Origin: JAHJDO01 sp964437505 | Lineage (GTDB): Bacteria > JAHJDO01 | NCBI GenBank assembly: GCA_964437505.1 | Contig: CAYTGU010000002.1 | Coordinates: 68,920-132,919 of the forward strand | Length of the DNA: 64,000 nucleotides | Direction of reading: 5' to 3' | In this document: in pieces, positions 11,701-19,060 of the stretch | Numbering within the stretch: the stretch's first letter is position 1 | How the letters are laid out: the number at the start of each line of letters is the position of its first letter | Program-made: the position numbers and the translations under genes | Notes under the pieces: generated by a model | Databases searched by the model: none | What the model was told of the DNA's origin: nothing | Seen by the model: the letters and a program-made list of their open reading frames with translations, nothing else

Positions 11701-14700
11701 TCTGTACCATAAATCTCAATGTTACCTGCTGTCTGGGCATGGGCTGTAATTCCTACTCCGCCTGTGCCTACTGCATTTAAAAATATGCCGCCTTCTGTGG
11801 CATTGGTGGCAGTAATGGTGGTTGCATCTACCTCTATAGAAGCACTTTCTCCTGTTGCTCCTATCCCGCCTGCAGTAGTCAGTGTTACTGTGCCGCCGAT
11901 AATATCGGAACCGGTTGAGTCATCTACATCTGTTATTTTTCCATACACATTGCTAAGTGTTTGAAAGGAATTGGCACGAACAGTTACATTACCACTGCCA
12001 GCATTAATATAAGTTATTGCAATATATCCACCACTGACACTCCCGCTATTATCGTCTGCGTCTCCTTTAACACCATCTGGCCCTGCAGTAAGGGTAATCA
12101 AACCGCCGCCGCTTATTATCTGCGCTGTGCCAGCCTGGGCTATACTGCCTATAACATCGTCGGTACTGGTTACACCTTCATTACCAGCTGTTAATGTTAT
12201 TGTTCCACCTCCGCCAGTCTGAATCAGGCCACCTGTGCCTGAATAGCTGATATTGTCACCAGCAGTCAGCAAAATATCACCAAGATCAGTATATATTAAA
12301 ATATCGTCGCCAATGGTAATATTGTCGCCGGAAGTAGCATCATCATCAGATGCAGTTAAAGTAATATTTCCACTACCTGTTGTGGTTTGGTCACCAGAAA
12401 CCATCAATTCACTGTTGGCAATTATTGTGATATTGCCGCCATCATAGTTAGCAGTGCCGTTTAGAGTAAGATCGCCGGTATTTGTAACTTGAATGTTACT
12501 GGTACCAGCAACATCATCATTATTAATTATACTTAGATTACTAACTATGGTCTCCAGAACATCCGCAGAACCGACACCATCAACTGCTTCAATATTAAGT
12601 GTTGTGGCAGTAACGTTATTGGTAGTGTCGAGCAGGGCATCGGTAATTGCTCCGGTAGAATTCAGGGCCAATGTATGTGCACCTATATCTATATGCTCCA
12701 TGGCCATGGCTCCGCCGTGAATAGTTATATTGCCCTGATCAAATGTACAATCATCAATATCCACAGCACCGGTGCCGTTTACCTGCCCGATTGTTATTCC
12801 CGGCGTTCCAGTGGCATTAATCGCTACTATTTCAGCGGCATCTAAATCATACGTACCAGTTGCACCATCGCCAATTCCTATTGTTGTGCCAGGGGTTGTC
12901 GTTTGCAGCGTTAAAGCGCCTGTAGTGTTAATTGTATCTGGAGTAGTCCCTAAATCTATAGTATCGGATATAAATAAGATAGCGCCTGAACCCGAACTAA
13001 CTGTCTGATCAGCAGTATCGATATTGCCGGTAGCAGCATCTAAAGTTATTGCCCCATTATTAGTAGTGCTGATTCCAGTCAAGCCTCCAAGCGTTGCTCC
13101 TCCAAGCGTCAGATCCTGGGTAGGCGATTCAATGTAGACACCGCCGGATTGTGCTATAGCTTCTAAGTTTGTAGTTGTTACTCGAATTGGAGCACTGCTT
13201 GTTCCTACTGCTCCAGTCGTAATATTTGTAGGCGTAGCATCTAATGCTACAGAAGCCGCTGTTATAAGAGCATCATTCGATGCACGTAAAATATTACCAG
13301 TAAGCTCGTTCGGATCATCGCCTCCATTTACAACAAGGACATGTCCTGCGCCCGCATCAAGATTTTCGAGAGTTATATCTCCGCTCTGATCGGACGTAGT
13401 CGGACCGGTGCTCATTGTTATTGTGATATTGTCACCACCAGTACTTGTATCTATTGTCGTTCCATCAGCCATCGTAAATACTGCCGTAGCGTCTGTACGT
13501 TGGGCGTCTGTAGCACCACTGTCGTTTGCTGTTGCTGTAAATGCACCGGCCACCTTTATACTGGCATTAACTAAAATACTTCTGCCGGCTTGTAATGTTA
13601 GAGAACCAGCTGAACCACTAGAATCCACAGCATTGGTTATTGTGATAGTATCATTCGCTTGTAACGTTAAGCCACCATCCTGTATAGCTGTTATAACATT
13701 CGCAACGGAAAGCGCTGCACTAGCAGCTGGATTATCGCCAAACAGATCATTATCAGCGACAACGTCTGCTCCGTCAGTTGCTATTTCAATATTTTTCGGG
13801 TCTATCAGTAACATACCAGGATTACCATTTGCAGCTAGTGTAGTCACTCTGCCCTGGAATATCATAGAGTTTCTACCTGATACTTCAACAAATCCACCAT
13901 CACCACTATTAGAACCACCTTTAGCTTCAATCCTAGCGCCTGACCAGAAATTAGCTGTTCCGGGTGAATAGACAATAATTTCACCGCCTGAACCATCTAC
14001 TGCGGCATTGGCAGTTGTGATACTACCTGAAGTCAGAGCAACTGCATCGTTGGCATAGAGCATAATACTTCCGCCATCGCCAGAGCCCATTGCATCAGCG
14101 TGAACTTCGCCGAATTGACCAACTTTGGAACCGCGCATTTCAATTGAGCCGCCGCCTGCACCGTCTTCAATTGCTGAAGCGGTCATAGTGCCTGTGTTTT
14201 GAATTATTCCTTCTGAATTTGATTTAAGAACGATTCTACCATTTTCTTCAACCATAGAACCTGCGCGGATAATACCTTCCTGATTTATTAGCTTATCAAA
14301 AACATTCTGAACTGCCTCTACCTCTATATATACCCTGCCTCCGTCAGCAGTAATTGTTCCCAGATTCTCTACGCCAAAGTTTACCTCTTCTCCGTCCTGA
14401 TCATAAACATTACCCAGAACTTCCTTGCTTACTGCGGCTTGAATACTGCCGTCACCGGCTATATTTAAGGTAACTTCGCTTCCTGAAATTAGATTTACAC
14501 TGCCAAAATTTGCGTTAATAACGCCTAAGTTCTCAACAGCGCCGCCGATCAGTGTAACTCCTGCTTTATTTAAAGTGTTGATCGCGCCTGCATTGGTTAT
14601 AGAGGTTAAATTTTCTATATCGTTGGAATTAAACACATAATTACCCGCCAGAAAATCCTCTTTGGACATTTTCAGAGTTGAGGCAACAAGCGAGCCAAGA

Positions 14701-15068
14701 TTTAGCGTGGCTGTAGGAGAAATCAATATGCCGTTTGGATTAATAAGGAACTGGTTACAATTACTGTTCCACATACCTGCAAGGTTTGAACCTGAAGGAC
14801 CTGTAACATTATGAAGCATAACTGCGGATGATGAAGGACCTGTAGTGTTCAGGGTGTGTCCTGCTCCAATATTAAAAGAGTCATAATCGCCCCAGTACTT
14901 ATCCTCATGAGAAGTGATATTCATTGTGTCGCCGTCTGTTGTAACTGTTGCGCTTCCAACGGCAACGGACGGACTGCTGGGCAGATTATCGTCTGAGATA
15001 GCTGTAGCAGACCCAAACAAAAAACCGACAAGTGTCAATAATGTAAAGATACTATTTTTTATATTCAT
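2784..15068 (-). CDS. Giant two-partner secretion exoprotein (TpsA, FhaB-like), 4094 aa
   Basis: I chose ATG 15068 because it is preceded by AGAGG and begins a clean signal peptide (MNIKNSIFTLLTLVGFLFGSATA). The longer open frame to 15149 lies inside the upstream gene. Residues of about 28-270 form a TPS (haemagglutination activity) domain with the diagnostic FLINPNGI motif (NPNGI) and 'TGPSGSNLAGMW'. About 3,600 residues of Thr/Asp/Ala/Gly-rich, Cys-poor short beta-strand repeats follow (units like 'GDITISVDDGDLTATTVT'), as expected for a right-handed beta-helix. The C-terminal 150 residues are less repetitive ('VRIYKPSPPGLVMLNN', 'YGYIVMVKGD') and end in a charged KEKEEDK tail. No toxin domain is recognised. 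The family's role is secretion through the TpsB pore by the N-terminal domain, giving a surface adhesin or filament. A stretch of about 230 residues is duplicated (see findings). Confidence 0.9.
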   Translation of the reverse strand: MNIKNSIFTLLTLVGFLFGSATAISDDNLPSSPSVAVGSATVTTDGDTMNITSHEDKYWGDYDSFNIGAGHTLNTTGPSSSAVMLHNVTGPSGSNLAGMWNSNCNQFLINPNGILISPTATLNLGSLVASTLKMSKEDFLAGNYVFNSNDIENLTSITNAGAINTLNKAGVTLIGGAVENLGVINANFGSVNLISGSEVTLNIAGDGSIQAAVSKEVLGNVYDQDGEEVNFGVENLGTITADGGRVYIEVEAVQNVFDKLINQEGIIRAGSMVEENGRIVLKSNSEGIIQNTGTMTASAIEDGAGGGSIEMRGSKVGQFGEVHADAMGSGDGGSIMLYANDAVALTSGSITTANAAVDGSGGEIIVYSPGTANFWSGARIEAKGGSNSGDGGFVEVSGRNSMIFQGRVTTLAANGNPGMLLIDPKNIEIATDGADVVADNDLFGDNPAASAALSVANVITAIQDGGLTLQANDTITITNAVDSSGSAGSLTLQAGRSILVNASIKVAGAFTATANDSGATDAQRTDATAVFTMADGTTIDTSTGGDNITITMSTGPTTSDQSGDITLENLDAGAGHVLVVNGGDDPNELTGNILRASNDALITAASVALDATPTNITTGAVGTSSAPIRVTTTNLEAIAQSGGVYIESPTQDLTLGGATLGGLTGISTTNNGAITLDAATGNIDTADQTVSSGSGAILFISDTIDLGTTPDTINTTGALTLQTTTPGTTIGIGDGATGTYDLDAAEIVAINATGTPGITIGQVNGTGAVDIDDCTFDQGNITIHGGAMAMEHIDIGAHTLALNSTGAITDALLDTTNNVTATTLNIEAVDGVGSADVLETIVSNLSIINNDDVAGTSNIQVTNTGDLTLNGTANYDGGNITIIANSELMVSGDQTTTGSGNITLTASDDDATSGDNITIGDDILIYTDLGDILLTAGDNISYSGTGGLIQTGGGGTITLTAGNEGVTSTDDVIGSIAQAGTAQIISGGGLITLTAGPDGVKGDADDNSGSVSGGYIAITYINAGSGNVTVRANSFQTLSNVYGKITDVDDSTGSDIIGGTVTLTTAGGIGATGESASIEVDATTITATNATEGGIFLNAVGTGGVGITAHAQTAGNIEIYGTENVTLTDVDTDLDTDDAGGTITVQITGADIIATAVDGGIEDATNPQTVVSLTTLTSGNITLTHVTGTNRLAGAGNISISSAGSILTGNNDNNDDVQADDTLTMSAAQNIGTSGAANFVEVDATTLNLTSSNGGMYIEDLGAGGVGVTANSQGTGNIVMTSTEVVTLTDVDTNQGALTVTVTNAGVGANTLIATDVDANGIVTLTTVTNGNILATAIDTTDDNITLEAAQAISVGAISADTATASLTASGGTITDAEAGEETNADVTAGTIVLSATAGIGASGNPLDTVTTGSSIEASTTAAAAHIDIDNTTTANSTLTVSTIGANANITFDQDGGGNLEVISATTTNGDIDISVDKGDLTATLITALDDGNILLDTTTSGDIKLGAVTATGDEVTLNSVAAITDNNAGLINITAQVLDIDRATTIGAAENVVDIDIDTLEMALVSGASYLLEVNTVDLSVIDIQGALSVQTTAGNITATSVDTTDDDVTLTSAGDIIVVDLDVDGATVYLDADGAITAAGDVVGVVAGTLTITDATNVGTGTGAVAALNTNIDTLNMSNVDGASYIIEDDTITLGDVNVNGLVNVIATLGDVTATSVITSDDNVTLQSVAAAISVGLINAGAGTATLTAATTINDAAVDSEIDITAAVVDLNAADGIGETNALELAATTIDADTTGVAGGESINLSNVNAAATTVNSLTTVGVVDANITFAQTGGGSLTVTTATTVDGDITISVDDGDLTATTVTAGADGNIILTTTNSGDVYVDAVTAADDQITITSAARIEESGTDGPPETADIVATTIDLNAATGIGTLAQLEIQGTALTMDSASGDINIDNLTPGGTVTITTMTTGPGNITYDQTGDVNLNLTRVKTDNGDVTITNSGGTTADILIGSAVGAPGVEADIVDDTISITSSGAITASADDADAEIVGATITLDATDGGIGQGGNSLDINATVALNATTTTDSGNITIDDITLDLPIGAITAGTGTVSLTSAGTINDATTDTTADITADTVDLNAVTGIGAAEELELASVVTLTADTTNGNIDIDHVADVGVTITTMTTGIGNINYDQTGTQILGVTLAQVTDGDISISNNGAINLVDINGDTTDGIVTLTATGSALTTTDSADAVSAYTLTIVTATTVGADTVSDNAVDAGWFDIDVTDLNITTAGNTYIDENDDINLLDVTTTGEFGVDAAGELKVTQVDSTGQAVFLTTTADIVDGGEAVPDVTASSLRMTAGTGICDSGDTYTGLETVISTLAATTVTGDINVANTGALTIDTLDAVIGVTITTGGATHHIVVTASSPLTVSSVVSNTGGGDITLAAEDALVTDDLTINANITAAGGSGSISLYAGHDVLHNTAGTIQTANTGTINIYAGVDYNSGTPKAGHATGSVTQADNLIIQSTGTGAITIKATENVAVCAVGTGGTVNITADDDTYGLADGAGAITDVLGNETANITCTTATLRTATGIGTSVADIDTNITALDALNTTSGDIYITQLATGGEVSVNQATQQSPAGADNDGVINIQTENGSLTIVADQYGVTAVDAGTITLIAGDSLGSYNDDLEVDCAVTSNTGKITLTSSGNDVTFGVAGDVTTTSGEIEVNALSGVAPAGEGKITMSDGTVLNAGDDIIDLNAYGDIALGSLVTTNSTAAAVDVNTSDGAVTDANGTSVNITAGGEATIAAKTGVDVDTTVATIDVENETSGAININETDGLLINRIIQTTAGSITVTTAGATTVVAALGGVTTAGDGDSISITVAGDSSLTVNDAVTAANGTIDLKADNDVIFGADGDVDSATVGAGDTITITADNDSDADGTGGALTMVNGTLVDAGSGTITVSADEDITLGGLLTTNNTGSAVSITSTSGAIIDGGITHTDIDANEDNAVVTIDAVTGVGTDDALDVSVYEINIDNNTDSDKDAVGDIRIVEIDGSGTDDLIVSKAVVLNPTGPEDGDINIATTTGELTISGVVTTAMDGTITLFADGAAEGDLTVNAAVTSVNGNITLKADNDIEFNASGDVTSTTGNVTVTADFDNPVAAGSGLLTMVDGTVIDAGSGTIDLTADGNIMLGRLVTTNSSNTAVRLVTREGGIIDNGDTAGADIVAADGRLVIEAVTGVGSSTAGAGADADIETTVASIDVHNTTSGNIQIDETDAITVIKIDNDMPSDTDATTGTISLVADGAITVEAGESGVTAIDGNVTLQADNDASIIVNTVVETTLLGNIVISADDDITFALAGDVTASGAGNITITADDDGSAGDAGQGGAITMADNNETIAGVADATIINAGTGLISMSADEDITIARLITAHVDASHTETEVLIVSASGAIVDAGDSGAAALNQPDIEVDQDYGTVSISALTGIGTDADAIETEVRELAATTTSGDINIDNTGTLAIVDASGYTPTGVNGITITGGSSSDSITVTTEGPLTISAVVTDTGGGNVLLAATGTAAANDMTIAAAISAAGANGNVTLYAGHDILQTTGDITAAGSGSVNVYAGVDYNSGTPQAGHATADITQSDGRTISSTSGNITMTATENIALSIVSTTGDVSITADDNTYSLGDSIGEITDALSTEAANILAAAATLSAATGIGATDDIETTVTSLTASVTSTGVINITETDTITLTSVTTTDGPINLVSGGAMTVTEVTAGGDTGSNDDVTLTTTSGDIIMSGNITALNDEVTLVSAANITDTTDGATDISARNLTITANAGAVGSDASNGELDTDVDTLTLAARGNTYVLEENDITLTSVVTTGGLVDIETVSGTMTVTTVTAGGHNHGVSLVANGGNIYDTGGALITASAQSSFRTSGIIGTTDNPVNVDIDGDLWVWAGAEKNGVSVMLEGNVNSSAETERVRIYKPSPPGLVMLNNRLMGGGNYGSGSIRGSILSRGYGYIVMVKGDSLDMFYNQAMQPWAHKVLLPETSLISGNFLDGPSVTIDGSSVGVDVMPRDLIISPDKFQQPVNYYIIRKEKEEDK

Positions 15069-15084
15069 AATAGTTAACCTCTTG

Positions 15085-16935
15085 TTAGAATTCATATTGA
15101 ATCTCAAAATGGATTCTGCTTGAAGAACCGTCACTCGGTTCTTCCTCACCTATTGGGAAGCCCCAATCTATCTTGCCTCTGATATGATCTGCAAAATCAT
15201 ATCTCAGACCAAGACCAATACTGCTTAAGAACTTGTAATCCTCTTCGCCAACCTGCGCTTTCTCAAGACGCCCTTCTCCGAAATCAATAAAATAAGCAAA
15301 CTGCATTGCTTTTCTTAAAGAGGTCTTCTTTTTATCATAAGGAACTCTTAATCCTGTGGGCAGGAGGAAAGCAGGTGTTCTTAACTCAACAGTGCTTACC
15401 CATCCAGAATCCGCAAGATATTCATTCTCAGGAAATCCTCTTACTGTATTCGCTCCGCCAATGGGGAACTGTTCGCAGTTAACAAGAGGACTGTCTGTAT
15501 ACTGATATTTTATTGAAGCAGTTAAATAGGATGATAATGGCAATCTGCTAAGTCTGGTCAATGAACCAACATACTTTATGAACTCACCGCCGGCATCTAT
15601 CCTGCTTGCATCTTCGTCATATACATCCATTGAGCCGAGAAAATTAGCTATTCCTATGCGCAGCTCGTTGGACATAAAAGTCCGCCCCATGCTGTCTTTT
15701 GCGTCAAAACCAATTCCAGGTTTAATTACACGAAGCTCATCATGACTGGTCTGTTCGCCCAATATACTATTTTCAACACTTATGGAATCAAATCCTATTG
15801 TAGCGTTACTGGTGAGATTCAAAGCAACCGGATCGTAAAAATCCTTGTCAAATAACGGATGGGTCAAATATATTCCGCAGGCAGTTGCTTCGCCCTCAGG
15901 GTCAAGAACTTTAAATTGTCCGCCAATCTCAGCATGACTGTAAGCCCCGTAAAGACCAAACCGCGTATCATAGCGGTTAACAGGAAAATTATAATTCAGA
16001 CTTCCGCCATAAACATCCTTATAGTCGTCATCTGCTCTAGCGCGAATTCTAGCGGACAGGATATCGTCAAATCCAAAAAGATTATTATCAACAAATCCTA
16101 CGCCAGCTCGTTCTTCTCCGGTATATTCGCTTCCGCGGTTATTATATTCTAAATAAAGATGGCGTGGAGATTTCTCTTCTTCCTGCTTTAATAAGATATC
16201 CGAGGTTTGCGGCTTTTCACCCGGCAGCAATACCGCCTTTACAGTCCTGTCCGGTTGTTTATTAATGCGCTTAATACTCTTTTCCAGCGCCTTGTAGTTT
16301 AAGATACGTCCTTCTTCAACGAAGAACTTTCGCTTTATTGTTTTCTTACTATAATATTTACCGTCTTCAACTTTTATCTTTCCTACCCTACCCTCAACGA
16401 TTCTGAATTCTACAGTATTATCTGCTATTTCCTGAGTAGGAGCATAAGCCAAACTGGTGATATATCCTTTGTCTCTGTAGAAGGCAGTTATCTTATCGGC
16501 TATTTTCTTTAAATCACTTATGCCCAGCTTCCTGTTTTTATACCTGTCCAGAATTGGTTCAAATTCTTTTGCTGTAAACAAATATACCCCGTTCAACACA
16601 AATTTGTTGACGAGAAATTTCGGCTCAGGCGGAGCTAACGCTTCTTTTATCCCCGGAATTCCCTTTACCTTATCTAAAACCCTTCTTTGCAGTTCAATAA
16701 CTCTTTCCTGCTCTGTGACCTTTTTCTCAAGCCCGCTGATTCTCTGTTTCATTCTGCTCAGTTCTTCCATTATTGCTTTAATACTTGCGTCATTGATACT
16801 TGCGTTCTTTTTGGAATTTTCAGCTACAGTTCCAGTCACCGGGGCATTTTCAGCATATACCGCAATACTGCTTAAAACAAGAACCACTGCCAGACAACTA
16901 CTAACGTATATGTTCCAAATAAAATTTTTCTTCAT
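15085..16935 (-). CDS. Two-partner secretion outer-membrane transporter (TpsB, ShlB/FhaC/HecB type)
   Basis: The 616-residue protein has a signal peptide (1-28, ending AVYAEN) and a periplasmic coiled coil (about 48-92, 'ELSRMKQRISGLEKKVTEQERV'). A POTRA_2 domain follows (about 107-185, 'FVLNGVYLFTAKEFEPILDR', 'YRDKGYITSLAY'), then a second POTRA-like stretch to about 250. A 16-strand-type beta-barrel runs from about residue 260 and ends in the typical C-terminal aromatic ('IHFEIQYEF'). Family function is to recognise the TPS domain of the partner and export it across the outer membrane. Its ATG overlaps the upstream TPR gene's stop (ATGA at 16932-16935), and the exoprotein gene starts 17 bp downstream, so translation is probably coupled and the two are partners. 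Confidence 0.93.
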   Translation of the reverse strand: MKKNFIWNIYVSSCLAVVLVLSSIAVYAENAPVTGTVAENSKKNASINDASIKAIMEELSRMKQRISGLEKKVTEQERVIELQRRVLDKVKGIPGIKEALAPPEPKFLVNKFVLNGVYLFTAKEFEPILDRYKNRKLGISDLKKIADKITAFYRDKGYITSLAYAPTQEIADNTVEFRIVEGRVGKIKVEDGKYYSKKTIKRKFFVEEGRILNYKALEKSIKRINKQPDRTVKAVLLPGEKPQTSDILLKQEEEKSPRHLYLEYNNRGSEYTGEERAGVGFVDNNLFGFDDILSARIRARADDDYKDVYGGSLNYNFPVNRYDTRFGLYGAYSHAEIGGQFKVLDPEGEATACGIYLTHPLFDKDFYDPVALNLTSNATIGFDSISVENSILGEQTSHDELRVIKPGIGFDAKDSMGRTFMSNELRIGIANFLGSMDVYDEDASRIDAGGEFIKYVGSLTRLSRLPLSSYLTASIKYQYTDSPLVNCEQFPIGGANTVRGFPENEYLADSGWVSTVELRTPAFLLPTGLRVPYDKKKTSLRKAMQFAYFIDFGEGRLEKAQVGEEDYKFLSSIGLGLRYDFADHIRGKIDWGFPIGEEEPSDGSSSRIHFEIQYEF

Positions 16936-17984
16936 CTTAATTCTCTTCGTTCCATTTTTTCTATTCTTTTCTTAATCTTTTCTTTTCTTGCCGGTATTTT
17001 TTTGTCAATATAGCGATTTGCCTTCTTTTGCGTAGGATCAATTGCAAGAATCTGCTCAAATATCTCCCTGGATTTATCCAGTTTTTCGTACGAATGATAG
17101 AATAGGGCTAAACTCCCCTTATAATAAGGTATAGCTTTTTTATACAATGCTTTTATTTCTTTTTTGTCCTTCTCAGTTAATACAAATCTTTCAACAACAA
17201 ATTCCGGCTTGCCAACTCTTGGCTTGTCAACTTTTGGCTTGCCAGATTCTGGCTTGCTAACTTTCGGTTTCGGCCTTGGTAAAACTATCGCTTTCGGTGG
17301 CTCTGCCTTCTTTAATACACGCGCTTTTTCTAGCTTCTTTGGCTTGGGCAAAATTATTGCTTTCGGAGGTTCCTCTTTCTTTAGCACACGTGACTTCTCG
17401 AGCTTCTTCGGTTTCTCAAGTTTCTTTGGCTTCTTTACTTTTTCCGGTTTCCTGACTTTCTTTGGCTTTCTGACCTTCTTTGGCTTCTCGAGTTCTTTCG
17501 CCTTCTCAAGTTTTTTTGGCTTTTCGAGTTTCTTTGGCTCTTCTTTTTTCAGCACAACTGGTTTCTTCAGTTTTCTGACCTTCTTTGGTTTCTTGACCTT
17601 CTTGATCTTCTTAGGTTTCTTTTTTTTCTCTTTTTCCAATGCATTTACTTTCTTTTTTTCTTCTTCTTTCTTTTTGGAGATAAAATCTTCACCACTCAAG
17701 TATTTTCCCTTAGTGATATCCGAGACGTAATTATACAGAGCAAGAGCTTCTTCGTATTTCCCGATTGAATATAGCTGATCTGCATCCTTCAGGATATCCT
17801 TAACTGCTCTATGTTTTATTGTAATGTAATCGCTTTTCCCTTTTTCAGCTGGTGTTACGGGTTTTGCGGATGTGGCGGTTTTTGCGAATGCAGAGGAAAT
17901 AAAAGCAACTAAAAAAAGATTAATTATAAAAAAAGATACAGAAAACCGTTTAATCTGACAATTTTTCTTAATACAAAAACCCAT
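16932..17984 (-). CDS. Periplasmic Lys/Pro-rich protein with flanking TPR-like helices
   Basis: This encodes 350 residues. A signal peptide lies at about 10-35 ('FSVSFFIINLFLVAFISSAFA'). An N-terminal TPR-like pair follows (about 60-90, 'ADQLYSIGKYEEALALYNYV'). A very basic central region (about 110-260) is built from short KKPKKxxK, 'KKLEKPKK' and 'KxLKKxEPPKA' repeats. A C-terminal TPR-like part (about 275-330) contains 'ALFYHSYEKLDKSREIFEQILAIDP'. No enzyme motif is present. It is the first gene of the exoprotein operon, 48 bp downstream of a strong promoter, and overlaps tpsB by 4 bp. The strongly positive repeats contrast with the Asp-rich exoprotein; a periplasmic chaperone or cell-wall-binding role is inference. 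The family is not recognised. Confidence 0.75.
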   Translation of the reverse strand: MGFCIKKNCQIKRFSVSFFIINLFLVAFISSAFAKTATSAKPVTPAEKGKSDYITIKHRAVKDILKDADQLYSIGKYEEALALYNYVSDITKGKYLSGEDFISKKKEEEKKKVNALEKEKKKKPKKIKKVKKPKKVRKLKKPVVLKKEEPKKLEKPKKLEKAKELEKPKKVRKPKKVRKPEKVKKPKKLEKPKKLEKSRVLKKEEPPKAIILPKPKKLEKARVLKKAEPPKAIVLPRPKPKVSKPESGKPKVDKPRVGKPEFVVERFVLTEKDKKEIKALYKKAIPYYKGSLALFYHSYEKLDKSREIFEQILAIDPTQKKANRYIDKKIPARKEKIKKRIEKMERRELR

Positions 17985-18031
17985 TGCCGTCGCCTCTATT
18001 TACATATATTTCAGTCGTAAAATACCCGTCC

Positions 18032-18060
18032 TTTATACCGCAAAGAAAATATCCTGTCAA
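18032..18060 (-). promoter_or_regulatory. Sigma70-type promoter for the exoprotein operon
   Basis: On the minus strand TTGACA (18055-18060) and TATAAA (18032-18037) are separated by 17 bp, reading toward the TPR/tpsB/tpsA operon that starts at 17984. An imperfect palindrome (18054-18080, arms CTGTCAAGC/GCTTGTCAG) overlaps the -35 element and could be an operator or the end of the upstream rnhB transcript. Confidence 0.7.
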
Positions 18061-18096
18061 GCGTTTTTTGTGCTTGTCAGATAAAAATTAAAAGCT

Positions 18097-19056
18097 TTAA
18101 AAGGCATTCTGGATTAGTTTAAAATCAACCATATTCTTTTTTGAATCAAACAGGATAGAGACCACATCAAAACGAAAGCAGAGATTCCGATACTTACATG
18201 TTTTAATATATGCCTCTGCGATACGACGAATTCTATTCTGCTTAGTACGGGTAACCGAACTTTCCGGCGGACCAAATCTGTCTGAGGAACGGGTTTTAAC
18301 CTCAATAAATACCAATATCTCCTTATCTTTTGCAATAATATCTATTTCCCCCCATAGAGACCTATAATTTCTTTCAATGATTTTATATCTCTTTGTCTTA
18401 AGGAATCTACATGTAAAGTCTTCTCCATATTTTCCTAAAGATATCTTTCCCATTTGCTTATTCTCCTTTTCCAGAACAGGAGAAAACGACCTTCTGTGAA
18501 TAGGGGATATGCCAAACTTTGCTATTGCTTCAAGATGAAACTGTGTGGCGTACCCCTTATGTTTTTCAAAGCCATACTGAGGGTATTGTTTTGCGTAATC
18601 TATCATTATTCTGTCTCTTGTGACTTTTGCAATAATAGACGCTGCAGCTATAGATGCGCTTTTTGAATCACCTTTAATAATTGCTATCTGTGGCTTTTTT
18701 AAACTTGATACTCTTAATCCGTCAACAAGTATACATTCAGGAGAGATATCTAAGTTATCAATGGCTCTATTCATAGCGCAATGTGTGGCAGCCAGTATAT
18801 TGATTTTATCTACTTCTTTTGTATCTGCAGTTCCAATACCAACACTTAGAGCCACGTCATATATTTGACTGAATAAACTATCTCTTTTTTTTGGACTAAG
18901 CTTTTTTGAATCGTTTAAGCCCTGAATATTACAGGACTTAGGAAGGATTACTGCCCCTGCAACAACCGGCCCTGCAAGAGGGCCTCTGCCAGCCTCATCC
19001 AGCCCTGCAATTAAGTTTTTGCCCTGTGCATATAACTTGTTTTCGTAAAAAAACAT
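18097..19056 (-). CDS. rnhB: RNase HII fused to a YraN/UPF0102 nuclease-like domain
   Basis: One 319-residue frame holds two normally separate proteins. Residues 1-200 are RNase HII, with the DEAGRG catalytic motif near residue 20 ('GLDEAGRGPLAGPVVAGAVI'), 'ILVDGL', and the 'KGDSKSASIAAASIIAKVTRD' core. It removes ribonucleotides and RNA primers from DNA-RNA hybrids. Residues of about 203-319 are a YraN (UPF0102) domain with a PD-(D/E)XK-like pattern, 'GEIDIIAKDKEILVFIEVKTR'. YraN often lies just downstream of rnhB in bacteria, so this looks like fusion of neighbours. The Met at about residue 203 (MGKISLGKYGE) could also serve as an internal start. It ends the proS-to-rnhB run, 4 bp after rplS. 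Confidence 0.93.
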   Translation of the reverse strand: MFFYENKLYAQGKNLIAGLDEAGRGPLAGPVVAGAVILPKSCNIQGLNDSKKLSPKKRDSLFSQIYDVALSVGIGTADTKEVDKINILAATHCAMNRAIDNLDISPECILVDGLRVSSLKKPQIAIIKGDSKSASIAAASIIAKVTRDRIMIDYAKQYPQYGFEKHKGYATQFHLEAIAKFGISPIHRRSFSPVLEKENKQMGKISLGKYGEDFTCRFLKTKRYKIIERNYRSLWGEIDIIAKDKEILVFIEVKTRSSDRFGPPESSVTRTKQNRIRRIAEAYIKTCKYRNLCFRFDVVSILFDSKKNMVDFKLIQNAF

Positions 19057-19060
19057 GCAT

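Noticed and set aside
3703..13971. Many long plus-strand open frames (up to about 409 codons) opposite the giant exoprotein gene
   Set aside because: They are antisense shadows of the repetitive Thr/Asp/Ala codons; the products are low-complexity Val/Ser/Pro/Ala strings without RBSs or domains.
15068..15149. Longer N-terminus for the exoprotein starting at 15149
   Set aside because: It would lie inside tpsB and precede the clear signal peptide; the ATG at 15068 has a good RBS.
17164..17730. Plus-strand 188-codon frame rich in Phe/Gly
   Set aside because: It is the antisense of the KKPKK repeats in the TPR protein gene.
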